Positions 16,072 through 25,595 are shown, numbered from the stretch's first letter. The stretch: DNA of 64,000 nt from CAZQRP01 sp964596125 (GCA_964596125.1 CAZQRP010000006.1:1-64000); one strand, 5' to 3'. Numbers and translations: made by a program. Notes: generated by a model from the sequence alone, not told the origin.

Positions 16072-19000
16072 ATGGCCACAACAAGCAGAAAACAGGGAGA
16101 GGGAAAGGGAAGGGGAAAAACAGCATCACAAAAAACATCGCAGGCAACACGCCGTAGGAGCCCGGCAAAAGGCATAAAGAAAAAGAAAATAAAGAGCATA
16201 GAGCTAAACAAGAGGTTCTTTGCGATAACTATACCGTTAGCTGTTGTTCTGGTTGGCTCACTTATCGGCTTTCTTATCATCGGCAGGCCATCGGCTCCGG
16301 AGGCGTCCTCACCGGTTATCCTTTCATTCTCTTCGAACCCGGAGATCATAAATAAAGGCGAATCAGCCACACTAACGTGGAATGTATCAAACGCAACTTC
16401 TGTTGTTGTAGAGCCCGGCATAGGTTCTGTAGCTTTAACTGGCAGCAGAGCAGTGCGTCCTCCCCAGGATGCTATCTATACTTTAACCGCCACGAATGAA
16501 AGGGACAGTGCTCAGGCAACAACCCGGGTATTTGTTTCAGGGTCGGCACCTCTCTCCGGGACCCTTGCGGGCGTTGAGGGGAAAATCGTCTTTAAGTCGG
16601 ACCGTGACGGCAACGAGGAGATCTATGTTATGAATGCCGATGGCAGCAACCAGACCAACGTCAGCAATAATAGTGCTTATGACGGTGAGCCGGCGTGGTC
16701 ACCGGATAACACAAAGATTGCTTTCAAGACCAAACGTGACGGCAACGAGGAGATCTATGTCATGGATGCCGACGGGAGCAATCCCACCAACCTCAGCAAC
16801 AATAGTGCTGATGATGCGTATCCGGCATGGTCCCCAGACGGCACGAGAATCGCCTTCAGGTCCAACCGCGACGGCAACTGGGAAATCTATGTCATGGACA
16901 CCGGTGGTGGAAATCAGTTCAACCTCAGCAACAATAGTGCCAACGATGCGTATCCGGCGTGGTCTCCTGACGGCACGAAAATCGCCTTCAGGTCTAACCG
17001 CGACGGCAACCACGAGATATACGTCATGAATGCCGATGGCAGCAACCAGACCAACCTCAGCAACAATAGTGCTGATGATGCGTATCCGGCGTGGTCCCCT
17101 GACGGCACGAGAATCGCCTTCAGGTCCAACCGCGACGGCAATTACGAGATATACGTCATGAATGCCGATGGCAGCAACCAGATCAATATATGTCCCAATG
17201 ATGCCCGTGACAATTTTCCAGCGTGGTCTCCCGATGGCACGAAAATCGCCTTCATGTCTGATCGTGACGGCAACAGTGAGATTTATGCCATGAGCGCCGA
17301 CGGCAGCAATCAGACCAACATCAGCCGGAATGGTACCGATGATGCCGAGCCGGCATGGTCGTCTGCAGGAGTCATCGTGACTCCACCGCCTGCGGGACCA
17401 AAGCCCGTTATTAATCTGTTTGCCGCGAATCCGGGAAGCATTAATCCCGGTGATTCCTCTACTCTCCAGTGGCATGTCTCTGATGCCGGTAGAGTGAGTA
17501 TTAGCCCGGAAATAGGAGACGTGAGCCTGGCGGGGACCAGAGTAGTATATCCCCCTGAGAGCACAACCTTCACCCTTGCCGCAACGAACTCGGAAGGTAC
17601 AGTTACAGCGACAGCCGTAGTTGTGCTTTCCGAACCTGAGAGGCCCGACCTGGTCATAGCTGATATGTCGTTTTCAGGCGGTATGGTTACCTACACTATA
17701 AAGAACGAGGGCATGGTGCCCGCCGGTGCGAGTACCTCGCTTTTGCAGATTGACGGAAGCGATGTCGCAACCGACGCAGTACCCGCGCTGGGACCCGGGG
17801 CAAGCAGCGTACGTAGTTTCGGCTATTCATATTCATGTTCCGACTCGCAGGATGATATCCTGGTGGTGGCCGATGGCAATAACCTGATAAAGGAAATGAA
17901 CGAGGAGAATAATGGATACTATGATTCATGGTTATGCCAGTCTTCCCCCACTGGAGGGGGTTCAATTCCACCGTTTCCAACCGGTCGGGACTTACCAACA
18001 AAAAAAATACCCCATAAGTTCCCAGACTCGCTGCCCACGCCAGATATCCCTCGGAAGACACCAGGCGGACAGGAGCCAGCGCTGCCGCGGTATATAATGG
18101 TCACTCTTGAGTCAGTGACCATCCTAAATGATAAGGATCCGACCGGGTGCGGGGAGATACAGATATGGTCTATCGTATCAACAGGCGAAACACAACAACT
18201 GACCAAGTTCCCGGTCAGGCTCTGGTATGAAGCCGATACCGGTGATACCGTAACAATAAACCAGCCGATTTTTTGTCTTAAAGAGGATGAGATGGAAGAA
18301 AACCTCGGGGTAGCGGTAGTCGTTCTGGACAATGACGATATTCCGAACTGGGTTGAATTTAATCCGCTGAGAATTGCAGGATACATACTGGATGTTGCAG
18401 TGGCTGTTGCTCTGGCTCCTGTTCCTGATGTGGAGAATCCTATGATTGGTGAAAAACTGGGGAAAGCCTTTACCGACTGGCTCGGCTCGGCTGAGAATAT
18501 CGGTACGCATATCAAGAGCTACTCACGTGCTCAAGGCTGGGGTGCCGATACATCGGCTGTTGGCACCGAACAACATTATACCTATCGCGCGGGCGATATG
18601 CGGGTGCGTTATCGACTGGATTATTTCGAGTCACCTCGTGAAATTCATTGTAGTCCGGGTCGCCAGATAGAGGTACGGTTAAAACCTATAACGATACATG
18701 ATGACGGCGATAGCTGGCCCAAAGGCAAGGGTGATATATTCGCCTGGGCCCGGGTCTGCGACGGATTCAGCACGGTAACCAGTAGTAAAATGCTACCGCA
18801 TGAATATATCGTACGCATGCCCAAGAGTGGCACGACAGACAAGGATGATGGCGATAAATTCGGGGTTTCATGGCCGGATGAAGGTAAGCTCATTCTGAGA
18901 GACTACTTCCCCGGACCTTTCCTGTTCGTCGAGGTAGGGGTATGGGATGAGGATACCCCTGATACCGGTGATGACCACGATATGCTAGGCATATACTCCG

Positions 19001-19119
19001 ACTGGTGGATAATACCGGACTATCCATGCACCTACCACATGACTGGCAGGAGGTATGGAATCGGCGAAGGCAGTGTCACTGTTGATGTAGAAATCATCGT
19101 AATGGACGAGATTGAATAA
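16072..19119 (+). CDS. large anchored TolB/PD40 propeller protein with Ig-like and CARDB domains
   Basis: The 1015-aa protein starts with a basic, Lys/Gly-rich cytoplasmic tail of about 45 residues and a signal anchor (about 50-72). An Ig-like domain (to about 155) is followed by seven PD40/TolB-type blades, each with RDGNxEIYVMNADGSNQTN and AWSPDGTKIAF motifs (to about 440). A second Ig-like domain, a CARDB-type domain (PDLVIADMSFSGGMVTYTIK, about 525-620) and a C-terminal region with acidic DXD-rich segments, possibly C2-like, complete it. It is most likely extracellular and carbohydrate or protein binding. The gene at 20664 is a paralogue. The start follows AGGAGATAAAGAGC. Confidence 0.85.
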   Translation: MATTSRKQGEGKGRGKTASQKTSQATRRRSPAKGIKKKKIKSIELNKRFFAITIPLAVVLVGSLIGFLIIGRPSAPEASSPVILSFSSNPEIINKGESATLTWNVSNATSVVVEPGIGSVALTGSRAVRPPQDAIYTLTATNERDSAQATTRVFVSGSAPLSGTLAGVEGKIVFKSDRDGNEEIYVMNADGSNQTNVSNNSAYDGEPAWSPDNTKIAFKTKRDGNEEIYVMDADGSNPTNLSNNSADDAYPAWSPDGTRIAFRSNRDGNWEIYVMDTGGGNQFNLSNNSANDAYPAWSPDGTKIAFRSNRDGNHEIYVMNADGSNQTNLSNNSADDAYPAWSPDGTRIAFRSNRDGNYEIYVMNADGSNQINICPNDARDNFPAWSPDGTKIAFMSDRDGNSEIYAMSADGSNQTNISRNGTDDAEPAWSSAGVIVTPPPAGPKPVINLFAANPGSINPGDSSTLQWHVSDAGRVSISPEIGDVSLAGTRVVYPPESTTFTLAATNSEGTVTATAVVVLSEPERPDLVIADMSFSGGMVTYTIKNEGMVPAGASTSLLQIDGSDVATDAVPALGPGASSVRSFGYSYSCSDSQDDILVVADGNNLIKEMNEENNGYYDSWLCQSSPTGGGSIPPFPTGRDLPTKKIPHKFPDSLPTPDIPRKTPGGQEPALPRYIMVTLESVTILNDKDPTGCGEIQIWSIVSTGETQQLTKFPVRLWYEADTGDTVTINQPIFCLKEDEMEENLGVAVVVLDNDDIPNWVEFNPLRIAGYILDVAVAVALAPVPDVENPMIGEKLGKAFTDWLGSAENIGTHIKSYSRAQGWGADTSAVGTEQHYTYRAGDMRVRYRLDYFESPREIHCSPGRQIEVRLKPITIHDDGDSWPKGKGDIFAWARVCDGFSTVTSSKMLPHEYIVRMPKSGTTDKDDGDKFGVSWPDEGKLILRDYFPGPFLFVEVGVWDEDTPDTGDDHDMLGIYSDWWIIPDYPCTYHMTGRRYGIGEGSVTVDVEIIVMDEIE

Positions 19120-19300
19120 CAACCGCACCGAGTGTTACATAAAAACATCGCGGACAGGCATATTTATACGTAGCTCAATATTGAAATGAGGCGACGCACC
19201 AGTAGGAGGTAACAAGGAGGATTATATAGTCTCCTCAGACGATATATAATGATAATGTCCTTCTACTATTATATAATTTTTTAACAAGCCGGTTCTGGAG

Positions 19301-20371
19301 GTGATTATGAATAATTGTTGGGTTGCCGCCCTATTAGTTATAGTTTTGATTCTGGCCGCTTGTACTGAATCCGCACCTACCCCTGTGCCGACACCAACGC
19401 CACCAGTTCCTATACAGGAGCCACCACCCTCAGCACCTCAAGTTGAAAGGGAGCCAAAAAGCTGGGTAGACCCTGATATTATTGTTGATATTTACGACCC
19501 GAAGAAAGCCTGCAATGGTACCACATTTATCGCGGACAATCATATTCGGGGAAGACCCAGGATTATCGAGGTAAATATGTCGGGTGAAATTGTCTGGGAA
19601 TATCTGGCGCCGCAAAAACGCCAGATTGAGGCCGAACCTTTGCCCAATAAAAACGTATTATACATTTCAAGGAATTTGGGAGTATTTGAGATCAACCGCA
19701 GTGGCAGGATTGTGTGGTCATATTTAACCGATAAAATTGACCATGATGCCGACCGCTTGCCGAATGGCAATACCATCTTTGTCTTTGGCTTCGGTGACCA
19801 GAAGAGCGACGCCCAGGTGACGGAGGTAAATCCGCAAGGTAAGGTTGTCTGGACATGGCACGCTAAAGACCACTTTGACAAACCCCCCTACAATAGTATT
19901 AATGACGAGGGTTGGACCCATACTAATGCGGTGTCAAGGTTAGCCAACGGCAATACGCTGATTAGCCCACGGAATTTCAACTTCGTGGTCGAGGTTAACC
20001 CACAAGGGGCAAATGTTGGCATCTATGGTAAAGGTGTTTTCAGCTCCCAACACGACCCAGAATTTCTACCCAATGGCAATATTATTGCCGCATTACAGTG
20101 GCGAGATAGACCTCATCTGGCAGCGGAATTTGATATAAAGACCGGTAAGATTGTATGGCAATACGCCCTATCTGACAGGAAAAACTGGCCGATAAGAGAT
20201 GTAAACCGATTGCCCAACGGTAATACCCTGATTACAGGCTCAACTGAGATAATTGAGGTTACCGCCAAAGGCGAAATCGTCTGGCGACTTAAGATGGCCA
20301 CAAGCCTTAGGAAGGAAGATCATGCCGGACTGGGCTTCTATAAAGCGGATAGAATATACCAGAGTGATTGA
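19301..20371 (+). CDS. arylsulfotransferase/NHL-like beta-propeller lipoprotein
   Basis: The 356-aa protein has a lipoprotein signal (LLVIVLILAACTE) and a Pro/Thr linker. From residue 55 it carries repeated blades with the signature LPNGNT(L/I) and EVNPQGKVVW, six to seven in all, typical of the ASST-like/aryl-sulfate-sulfotransferase and outer-membrane quinoprotein-like propellers. Without the flanking active-site His/Arg residues being identifiable by eye, enzyme activity is not claimed. It lies between the two TolB-like paralogues and is probably exposed at the surface. A GGAGGTGATT ribosome binding site precedes the ATG. Confidence 0.78.
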   Translation: MIMNNCWVAALLVIVLILAACTESAPTPVPTPTPPVPIQEPPPSAPQVEREPKSWVDPDIIVDIYDPKKACNGTTFIADNHIRGRPRIIEVNMSGEIVWEYLAPQKRQIEAEPLPNKNVLYISRNLGVFEINRSGRIVWSYLTDKIDHDADRLPNGNTIFVFGFGDQKSDAQVTEVNPQGKVVWTWHAKDHFDKPPYNSINDEGWTHTNAVSRLANGNTLISPRNFNFVVEVNPQGANVGIYGKGVFSSQHDPEFLPNGNIIAALQWRDRPHLAAEFDIKTGKIVWQYALSDRKNWPIRDVNRLPNGNTLITGSTEIIEVTAKGEIVWRLKMATSLRKEDHAGLGFYKADRIYQSD

Positions 20372-20541
20372 ACTGACACCTTGCGACGAGATACCGATTC
20401 ATTTTAAAAGTACCCTTTTATATAGTGTTCGGTTAGACTGGATGATCTTTTCCTCGAAAGAAGCCTTCGAGCTTACAATGAAAAAGAAGGAGTAGATATA
20501 CCATTAGCAAGTAAAGACGTTTGGCAGCTATCCTTACAATG

Positions 20542-20663
20542 GTAGGAGATTAAGAGCATGGCCACAACAAGCAGAAAACGGGGAGAGGGAAAAGACAGCA
20601 TCATAAAAAACATCGCAGGCAACACGCCGTAGGAGCCCGACAAAAGGCATAAAGAAAAAGAAA
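20542..20663 (+). other. disrupted 5' coding end of the second TolB-like paralogue
   Basis: From 20542 the sequence is almost identical to 16055 onward, including the ribosome binding site and ATG (20559) of the first paralogue. An 11-base net deletion in the purine-rich part after GAGAGGGAAA shifts the frame into a TAG at about 20631. Translation must restart at ATG 20664, created where the first copy has ATA. The second protein thus lacks the basic N-terminal tail. Confidence 0.8.
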
Positions 20664-23600
20664 ATGAAGAGCATAGAGCTAAACAAGAGGTTCTTTGCGA
20701 TAACTATACCGTTAGCTGTTGTTCTGGTTGGCTCACTTATCGGCTTTCTTATCATCGGCAGGCCATCGGCTCCGGAGGCGTCCTCACCGGTTATCCTTTC
20801 ATTCTCTTCGAACCCGGAGATCATAAATAAAGGCGAATCAGCCACACTAACGTGGAATGTATCAAACGCAACTTCTGTTCTTGTAGAGCCCGGCATAGGT
20901 TCTGTAGCTTTAACTGGCAGCAGAGCAGTGCATCCTCCCCAGGATACTATCTTTACATTAACCGCCACGAATGAAGCGGGCAAGGCCCAGACAACGGCTC
21001 AGGTTTTCGTTTCAGGACCGTCAATCCCCACTGGTGGACAAATCGCTAAAAAAATCGCCTTCAAGTCCGATCGTGACGGCAACGAAGAAATCTATGTCAT
21101 GAACGCCGACGGCAGCAATCAGACCAGGCTTACCGTTAATAATGCTTATGATGGCGAGCCGGTGTGGTCGCCGGATAACACGAAGATTGCCTTCAGGTCT
21201 GATCGTGACGGCAACCAGGAGATCTATGTCATGAATGCCGACGGCAGCAATCAGACCAACATCAGCAACAATAGTGCCGATGATACATATCCGGCGTGGT
21301 CCCCGGACGGCACGAGAATCGCCTTCAGGTCCTACCGTGACGGCAACTGGGAGATCTACGTCATGAACGCCAATGGCAGCAAACAGACCAATCTTAGCCG
21401 CAATAGTGCTAATGATGCATATCCGGCGTGGTCGCCCGATGGCAAGAAGATCGCCTTCAGGTCGAATCGTGACGGCAACTACGAGATCTATGTTATGAAT
21501 GCCGATGGCAGCAATCAGACCAACCTCAGCAGGAATAGTGCTGATGACGCTTATCCGGTATGGTCGTTGGACGGCAATCAGATCGCCTTCAGGTCGAATC
21601 GTGACGGCAACTACGAGATATATGCCATGAATGCCAACGGCAGCAATCCGACCAACCTCAGCAACAATAGCGCTCGTGACAATTTCCCGACATGGTCGCC
21701 GGATAACACGAAGATTGCCTTCATGTCTGATCGTGACGGCAACAGTGAGATTTATGTCATGAACGCCGATGGCAGCAATCAGATCAACCTCAGCAATAAT
21801 AGTGCTCATGATGCTGAGCCAGCGTGGATGTATACTGGGCGCCCCATACCTCCTTCGCCTATAGAATCAACTCCCGTTATTAATTCGTTTACTGCCAACC
21901 CGGGAAACATTGAGCCTGGCGACTCCTCAACGCTTCAGTGGAATGTTTATAATGCCACTAACGTTAGCATTGACCAGGGAATAGGTGATGTCAGCCTGAC
22001 AGGGACCAGGGCAGTGTCCCCCCCTGGTAGTACCATTTTCACTCTTACGGCAACGAACTCAGAGGGTACGGTTACCGCTACAGCTGTGGTCATGGTGTCT
22101 GGATCTGGACCTATACCCGAACCTGACAAACCCGACCTGGTTATCACTGATATTACACGTTCAGGCGATATCATCAGCTACTCGATAAAGAACCAGGGCG
22201 GCGCACCTGCCGGCAGCAGTTCTACAAAGTTGGTTATTGATGGAGTTGATAGAGCAATTGACGGGATTGGTTCTCTGACTCCCGGTGCCAGCACTAATCA
22301 GGCGTTCCTTCTCTATTCATATACATGTTCCGGTGATTCGGATACTATAGAGGTGCAAGCGGATATAAACAACACGGTTGATGAAGGGGACGCTGGTGAG
22401 GATAACAATTTAATAACGGTTACATGGGATTGTGGGACCGCACCGGTACCGCAACTACCTGATTTGATTATCACTAATCTCTCGAAATTTGGTGATAAGA
22501 TTCAGTACATGATAAAGAACCAGGGTGGCGCACGGGCTGACACAAGTTCCACAGAGCTTATCATTGATGGAACTTTTTGTGATAGCGATGGTGTTGGTTC
22601 TCTTGATCCGGGAGAATTCAGCAAGCAAGCGTTTCTCTTCTATTCATACACATGTTCCGATACATCGGATACCATAGAGGTGCGTGCCGACGCAACGAAT
22701 CGGGTGGACGAAGGTATCAACGAGAACAACAATGTTCATATTGAGACCTGGAGTTGTACGATCCCTGAACCTGATCTGGTTATCCTTGATGTCTGGAAGG
22801 AAGGATCTAAAATTTACTATAAGATATTGAATCAGGGTCTTGTGCCGGCAAGCGAAAGTTTTTCATATCTGCAAGTCGACGGAAGATCTGTAGCAACTGA
22901 TAAGGTACCAGATCTAATTCCTGGAGCTGGCACTGTTAGATATTTCAATTATACATATGTATGTTCCGAATTGCAGGACAATGTTCTGGTAAAGGCTGAT
23001 GGAAGTAATTTAATACCCGAAAGCAACGAAGACAATAATTTCAAGAATGTAGCATGGATGTGCGGTGATACGTTCACCAAGCTGGCTAACCCGGCAGCCC
23101 TGCCTACTGGCCAGGGGAGTGGCGTAGCCTTCAGCCACAACTCCAGCTACATGGCGGTAACCCATTGGAATAGCCCCTATGTCACCATCTACAAGCGCAG
23201 CGGCGACACCTTCACCAAGCTGGCTGACCCGGCAGTCCTGCCTACTGGCACTGGTTTGGGCATAGCCTTCAGCCACGACTCCAGCTACATGGCGGTAACC
23301 CATGATACTAGCCCCTATGTCACCATCTACAAGCGCAGCGGCGATACCTTCACCAAGCTGGCTGACCCGGCAACACTGCCCACTGGCACTGGGCAGGCCG
23401 TAGCCTTCAGCCACGACTCCAGCTACATGGCGGTAGCCCATTGGAATAGCCCCTATGTCACCATCTACAGGCGGAGCGGTGACACCTTCACCAAGCTGGC
23501 TGACCCGGCAACACTGCCGGCTAGAGATAGCCAGAGCGTAGCTTTCAGCCACGATTCCAGCTACATGGCAGTAGCCCATTATCGGAGCCCCTGTGTCACC

Positions 23601-23894
23601 ATCTACAAGCGCAGCGGTGATACCTTCACCAAACTGGCTGACCCAACAGCCCTACCAGATGAAATTGGGAATGGAGTAGCCTTCAGCCACGATTCCAGCT
23701 ACATGGCGGTAACCCATATTAACAGACCCTTTGTCATCATCTACAAGCGCAGCGGTGATACCTTCACCAAGCTGGATGACCCGACAACACTGCCCACTGG
23801 CGATGCGTATGACATAGCCTTCAGCCATGACTCCAGCTACATGGCGGTAGCCCATTCATCTTACCCCTATGTCACTATCTACAAGAAAAGATGA
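20664..23894 (+). CDS. large anchored TolB/PD40 protein with three CARDB domains and six C-terminal 46-aa repeats
   Basis: The 1076-aa paralogue of the 16072 gene begins directly before its membrane anchor (RFFAITIPLAVVLVGS). It has an Ig-like domain, seven PD40 blades (about 125-390), a second Ig-like domain and three CARDB domains (KPDLVITDITRSGD, LPDLIITNLSKFGD, EPDLVILDVWKEGS). It ends with six repeats of 46 residues, each GDTFTKLADPA..LPTG and FSHDSSYMAV, probably another propeller. The C-terminal part has no counterpart in the first copy, so the paralogues share the N-terminal half and differ in their distal ends. It is presumably a cell-surface adhesin or binding protein. Confidence 0.85.
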   Translation: MKSIELNKRFFAITIPLAVVLVGSLIGFLIIGRPSAPEASSPVILSFSSNPEIINKGESATLTWNVSNATSVLVEPGIGSVALTGSRAVHPPQDTIFTLTATNEAGKAQTTAQVFVSGPSIPTGGQIAKKIAFKSDRDGNEEIYVMNADGSNQTRLTVNNAYDGEPVWSPDNTKIAFRSDRDGNQEIYVMNADGSNQTNISNNSADDTYPAWSPDGTRIAFRSYRDGNWEIYVMNANGSKQTNLSRNSANDAYPAWSPDGKKIAFRSNRDGNYEIYVMNADGSNQTNLSRNSADDAYPVWSLDGNQIAFRSNRDGNYEIYAMNANGSNPTNLSNNSARDNFPTWSPDNTKIAFMSDRDGNSEIYVMNADGSNQINLSNNSAHDAEPAWMYTGRPIPPSPIESTPVINSFTANPGNIEPGDSSTLQWNVYNATNVSIDQGIGDVSLTGTRAVSPPGSTIFTLTATNSEGTVTATAVVMVSGSGPIPEPDKPDLVITDITRSGDIISYSIKNQGGAPAGSSSTKLVIDGVDRAIDGIGSLTPGASTNQAFLLYSYTCSGDSDTIEVQADINNTVDEGDAGEDNNLITVTWDCGTAPVPQLPDLIITNLSKFGDKIQYMIKNQGGARADTSSTELIIDGTFCDSDGVGSLDPGEFSKQAFLFYSYTCSDTSDTIEVRADATNRVDEGINENNNVHIETWSCTIPEPDLVILDVWKEGSKIYYKILNQGLVPASESFSYLQVDGRSVATDKVPDLIPGAGTVRYFNYTYVCSELQDNVLVKADGSNLIPESNEDNNFKNVAWMCGDTFTKLANPAALPTGQGSGVAFSHNSSYMAVTHWNSPYVTIYKRSGDTFTKLADPAVLPTGTGLGIAFSHDSSYMAVTHDTSPYVTIYKRSGDTFTKLADPATLPTGTGQAVAFSHDSSYMAVAHWNSPYVTIYRRSGDTFTKLADPATLPARDSQSVAFSHDSSYMAVAHYRSPCVTIYKRSGDTFTKLADPTALPDEIGNGVAFSHDSSYMAVTHINRPFVIIYKRSGDTFTKLDDPTTLPTGDAYDIAFSHDSSYMAVAHSSYPYVTIYKKR
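23064..23891 (+). repeat. six in-frame tandem repeats of 138 bp
   Basis: The segment is exactly 6 x 138 bases, each coding a 46-residue unit GDTFTKLADPA...YKRS. The units are very similar at nucleotide level, with differences concentrated in the loop after LPTG and after MAV(T/A)H. This indicates recent expansion or gene conversion. Confidence 0.9.
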
Positions 23895-23900
23895 TATTGA

Positions 23901-24635
23901 ATGCGCGGTTGCGAAAGATATAAACCGATCATAGTAATCCTGCTGTGTATAATACTCATTGTTACTGCCACGTTAGCCGGCTCATGTAACACCCTGACCG
24001 GGGAACCAGACCAAAAGCCGGCATCTCCACAAGTTGAGCCAGCGATGTCACCGGAACCTGAGATAAAAAAATACGTCTGGTATGCCGGTTACGGTTCAAA
24101 TCTCTGCCGGGAAAGGTTCTTTTGTTACATAAAAGGAGGACAGTATAAATTAGGAGGCAGTTATGCACAGGGATGCACAGATAAAACTTTGCCCCAAGAA
24201 GATAAGACGATTGAATTACCCTACAGATTATATTTTGCACGAAAATCCTCCAGTTGGGGGCAGGGCGGCGTTGCCTTTATTAGTTTTGACAAAGAAGATC
24301 CAGAGAAATGGACATTAGCCAGGATGTGGAAAATCACTGAAGAACAATTTGAGCAGGTGAGGCAACAGGAAGGTGCATCCTGGTATAACCAAATAATTAA
24401 TACTGGGATGGAAGAAGGTATTCCTATCTTAACCATTACAAACAGTGTGAACCAGACCTTGAATCCGCCTTCAAAGAACTATTTATCAACCATCGTGATA
24501 GGTTTAACAGAATCGTATCAGCTACATGCTGATGAGGTGTATGACTATTTGCACCAGAAAGCAGGAATACAAGGTTATTTTTCGGAAAAAGAGCTTAGAG
24601 ATATTATTGAACAAGGCTTTAATGCTGTCAGGTAA
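23901..24635 (+). CDS. gamma-glutamylcyclotransferase-like lipoprotein
   Basis: This 244-aa protein has a lipoprotein signal (IILIVTATLAGSCN). Residues about 55-230 carry the GGCT/AIG2-fold signature YAGYGSNL and the later FARKSSSWGQGGVAFI and ARMWKITEEQFEQV segments. Cytosolic members of the family cyclise gamma-glutamyl peptides or amines; an exported, lipid-anchored form is unusual. It begins 6 bases after the stop of the TolB-like gene, so the two are probably co-transcribed. It closes the block bounded by the 48-bp repeat. Confidence 0.75.
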   Translation: MRGCERYKPIIVILLCIILIVTATLAGSCNTLTGEPDQKPASPQVEPAMSPEPEIKKYVWYAGYGSNLCRERFFCYIKGGQYKLGGSYAQGCTDKTLPQEDKTIELPYRLYFARKSSSWGQGGVAFISFDKEDPEKWTLARMWKITEEQFEQVRQQEGASWYNQIINTGMEEGIPILTITNSVNQTLNPPSKNYLSTIVIGLTESYQLHADEVYDYLHQKAGIQGYFSEKELRDIIEQGFNAVR

Positions 24636-24681
24636 ATCGATGCCGTTCCACATTGCAAAGTAGTTTGGATTGTACAATTGC

Positions 24682-24730
24682 ACATTCGCCTGGTTTGTTA
24701 CCTTTCTTTCCCCTTGAATCTTACATAACC
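24682..24730 (+). repeat. 48-bp repeat, copy 2 (downstream edge of secreted-protein block)
   Basis: ACATTCGCCTGGTTTGTTAC and the following CTTTC..CCCCTTGAA..TACATAACC repeat the sequence at 13738-13785 in direct orientation. Confidence 0.75.
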
Positions 24731-24985
24731 TCCACTAATATAGGAAAAGGAGTATCGTTAGCTCTCTGGACACAAGTTAAAGGTCATGATAGTTGGGTTT
24801 GGATATTGAAACATTAATATTATTCGGCAATAGCTATGCTTTCCCAGAGATTGTTTCACCTGTTTACCTGTTTTTACCTGTTATACCAATTTCGTATGTA
24901 CGTGAATTGCAACAAAATAGGGAAATAAGCTAAAGTAGCTGAATTAGGTAAACCGATAGAGAATTGGTTAAGAATGAGTTATATA

Positions 24986-25045
24986 TTGAACAGCTTGGGC
25001 TACCAAGATCGAAATGGGCCCTCGGTTTAACCACCGGGGGCCTTT
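24986..25045 (+). repeat. tRNA-end/terminator unit 4 (diverged)
   Basis: Only the acceptor end GGCTACCAAG is recognisable, followed by a spacer and a terminator with GGGCCCTCGGTTT and CCACCGGGGGCC arms at about 25016-25043. The preceding ATTGAACAGCTTGGG matches the sequence before unit 6 (ATTGAACAACTCGGG), which supports common origin. Confidence 0.6.
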
Positions 25046-25069
25046 CCTTATATACCGCTATTTTCGCAT

Positions 25070-25097
25070 TTGAACCGAACCACAGGTATGCTATAAT
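25070..25097 (+). promoter_or_regulatory. sigma70-type promoter of the 25127 gene
   Basis: TTGAAC (25070) and TATAAT (25092) are spaced by 16 bases, with TATGC directly before the -10 giving an extended -10. It lies between terminator unit 4 and the start codon, so the gene has its own promoter within the tRNA-end-bounded cassette. Confidence 0.65.
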
Positions 25098-25126
25098 GCG
25101 GGGCAAGGAGAAGCCGTAACTTAGAA

Positions 25127-25486
25127 ATGGAAGCCTCCACGGTGATTTTCAGTACTTTGCCTTCACTGCTATATACCGCGGCCTGGATTATCGTTGTTGT
25201 CTTCTCTGTGAGGATGGTGAGGGATGGTGGCAAGCCCGAGACGTTTCTCATCATCGGTGCGTGCTTGATGCTGGCTGGCTCTCTTGTCACATTGGCTGTA
25301 GCGGGTCTTAATCCCTGGATAATGTTCAAGCTAGTCGAAGCAGGAACCGACCGTGCCAGCATCGCCTCGGTTTTTGGGGCTATCGGCATTTTTCGCGCCT
25401 GCATCTCACTCGCGGGGATAGTAGTACTGGTTCTCGCTTTCTGGTGGAAGTTCAAGGCCGAACGGACCCCCAAAACACCTGAATAA
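25127..25486 (+). CDS. three-helix membrane protein, 119 aa
   Basis: The protein has hydrophobic helices at about 8-28, 40-62 and 85-105 and a basic C-terminus ending ERTPKTPE. No family is recognised. It has its own promoter and is enclosed between tRNA-end units 4 and 5, the second beginning about 37 bases beyond its stop codon. This is the same arrangement as the gene at 7848. Confidence 0.65.
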   Translation: MEASTVIFSTLPSLLYTAAWIIVVVFSVRMVRDGGKPETFLIIGACLMLAGSLVTLAVAGLNPWIMFKLVEAGTDRASIASVFGAIGIFRACISLAGIVVLVLAFWWKFKAERTPKTPE

Positions 25487-25522
25487 AGAAACAAGTTATT
25501 AGCCAACCCCTCTTCCATTCAC

Positions 25523-25595
25523 CTTCAAATCCAATCCCGGCTACCAAGTGAACTAGAGAGGCACAGATTTCAGGTCTGTGCCCTTTTCTTTTCTA
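25523..25595 (+). repeat. tRNA-fMet 3'-end copy plus terminator (unit 5)
   Basis: Positions 25524-25547 match the last 25 bases of the initiator tRNA plus one at 23 of 25 positions. A terminator with GGCACAGA/TCTGTGCC arms and a T-rich tail follows at 25560-25592. Confidence 0.8.

Noticed and set aside
16699..17475. Long minus-strand frame (258 codons) inside the TolB-like gene, and a similar one at 21021
   Set aside because: Both are antisense shadows of the periodic PD40 repeats. Their apparent periodicity reflects the sense strand.
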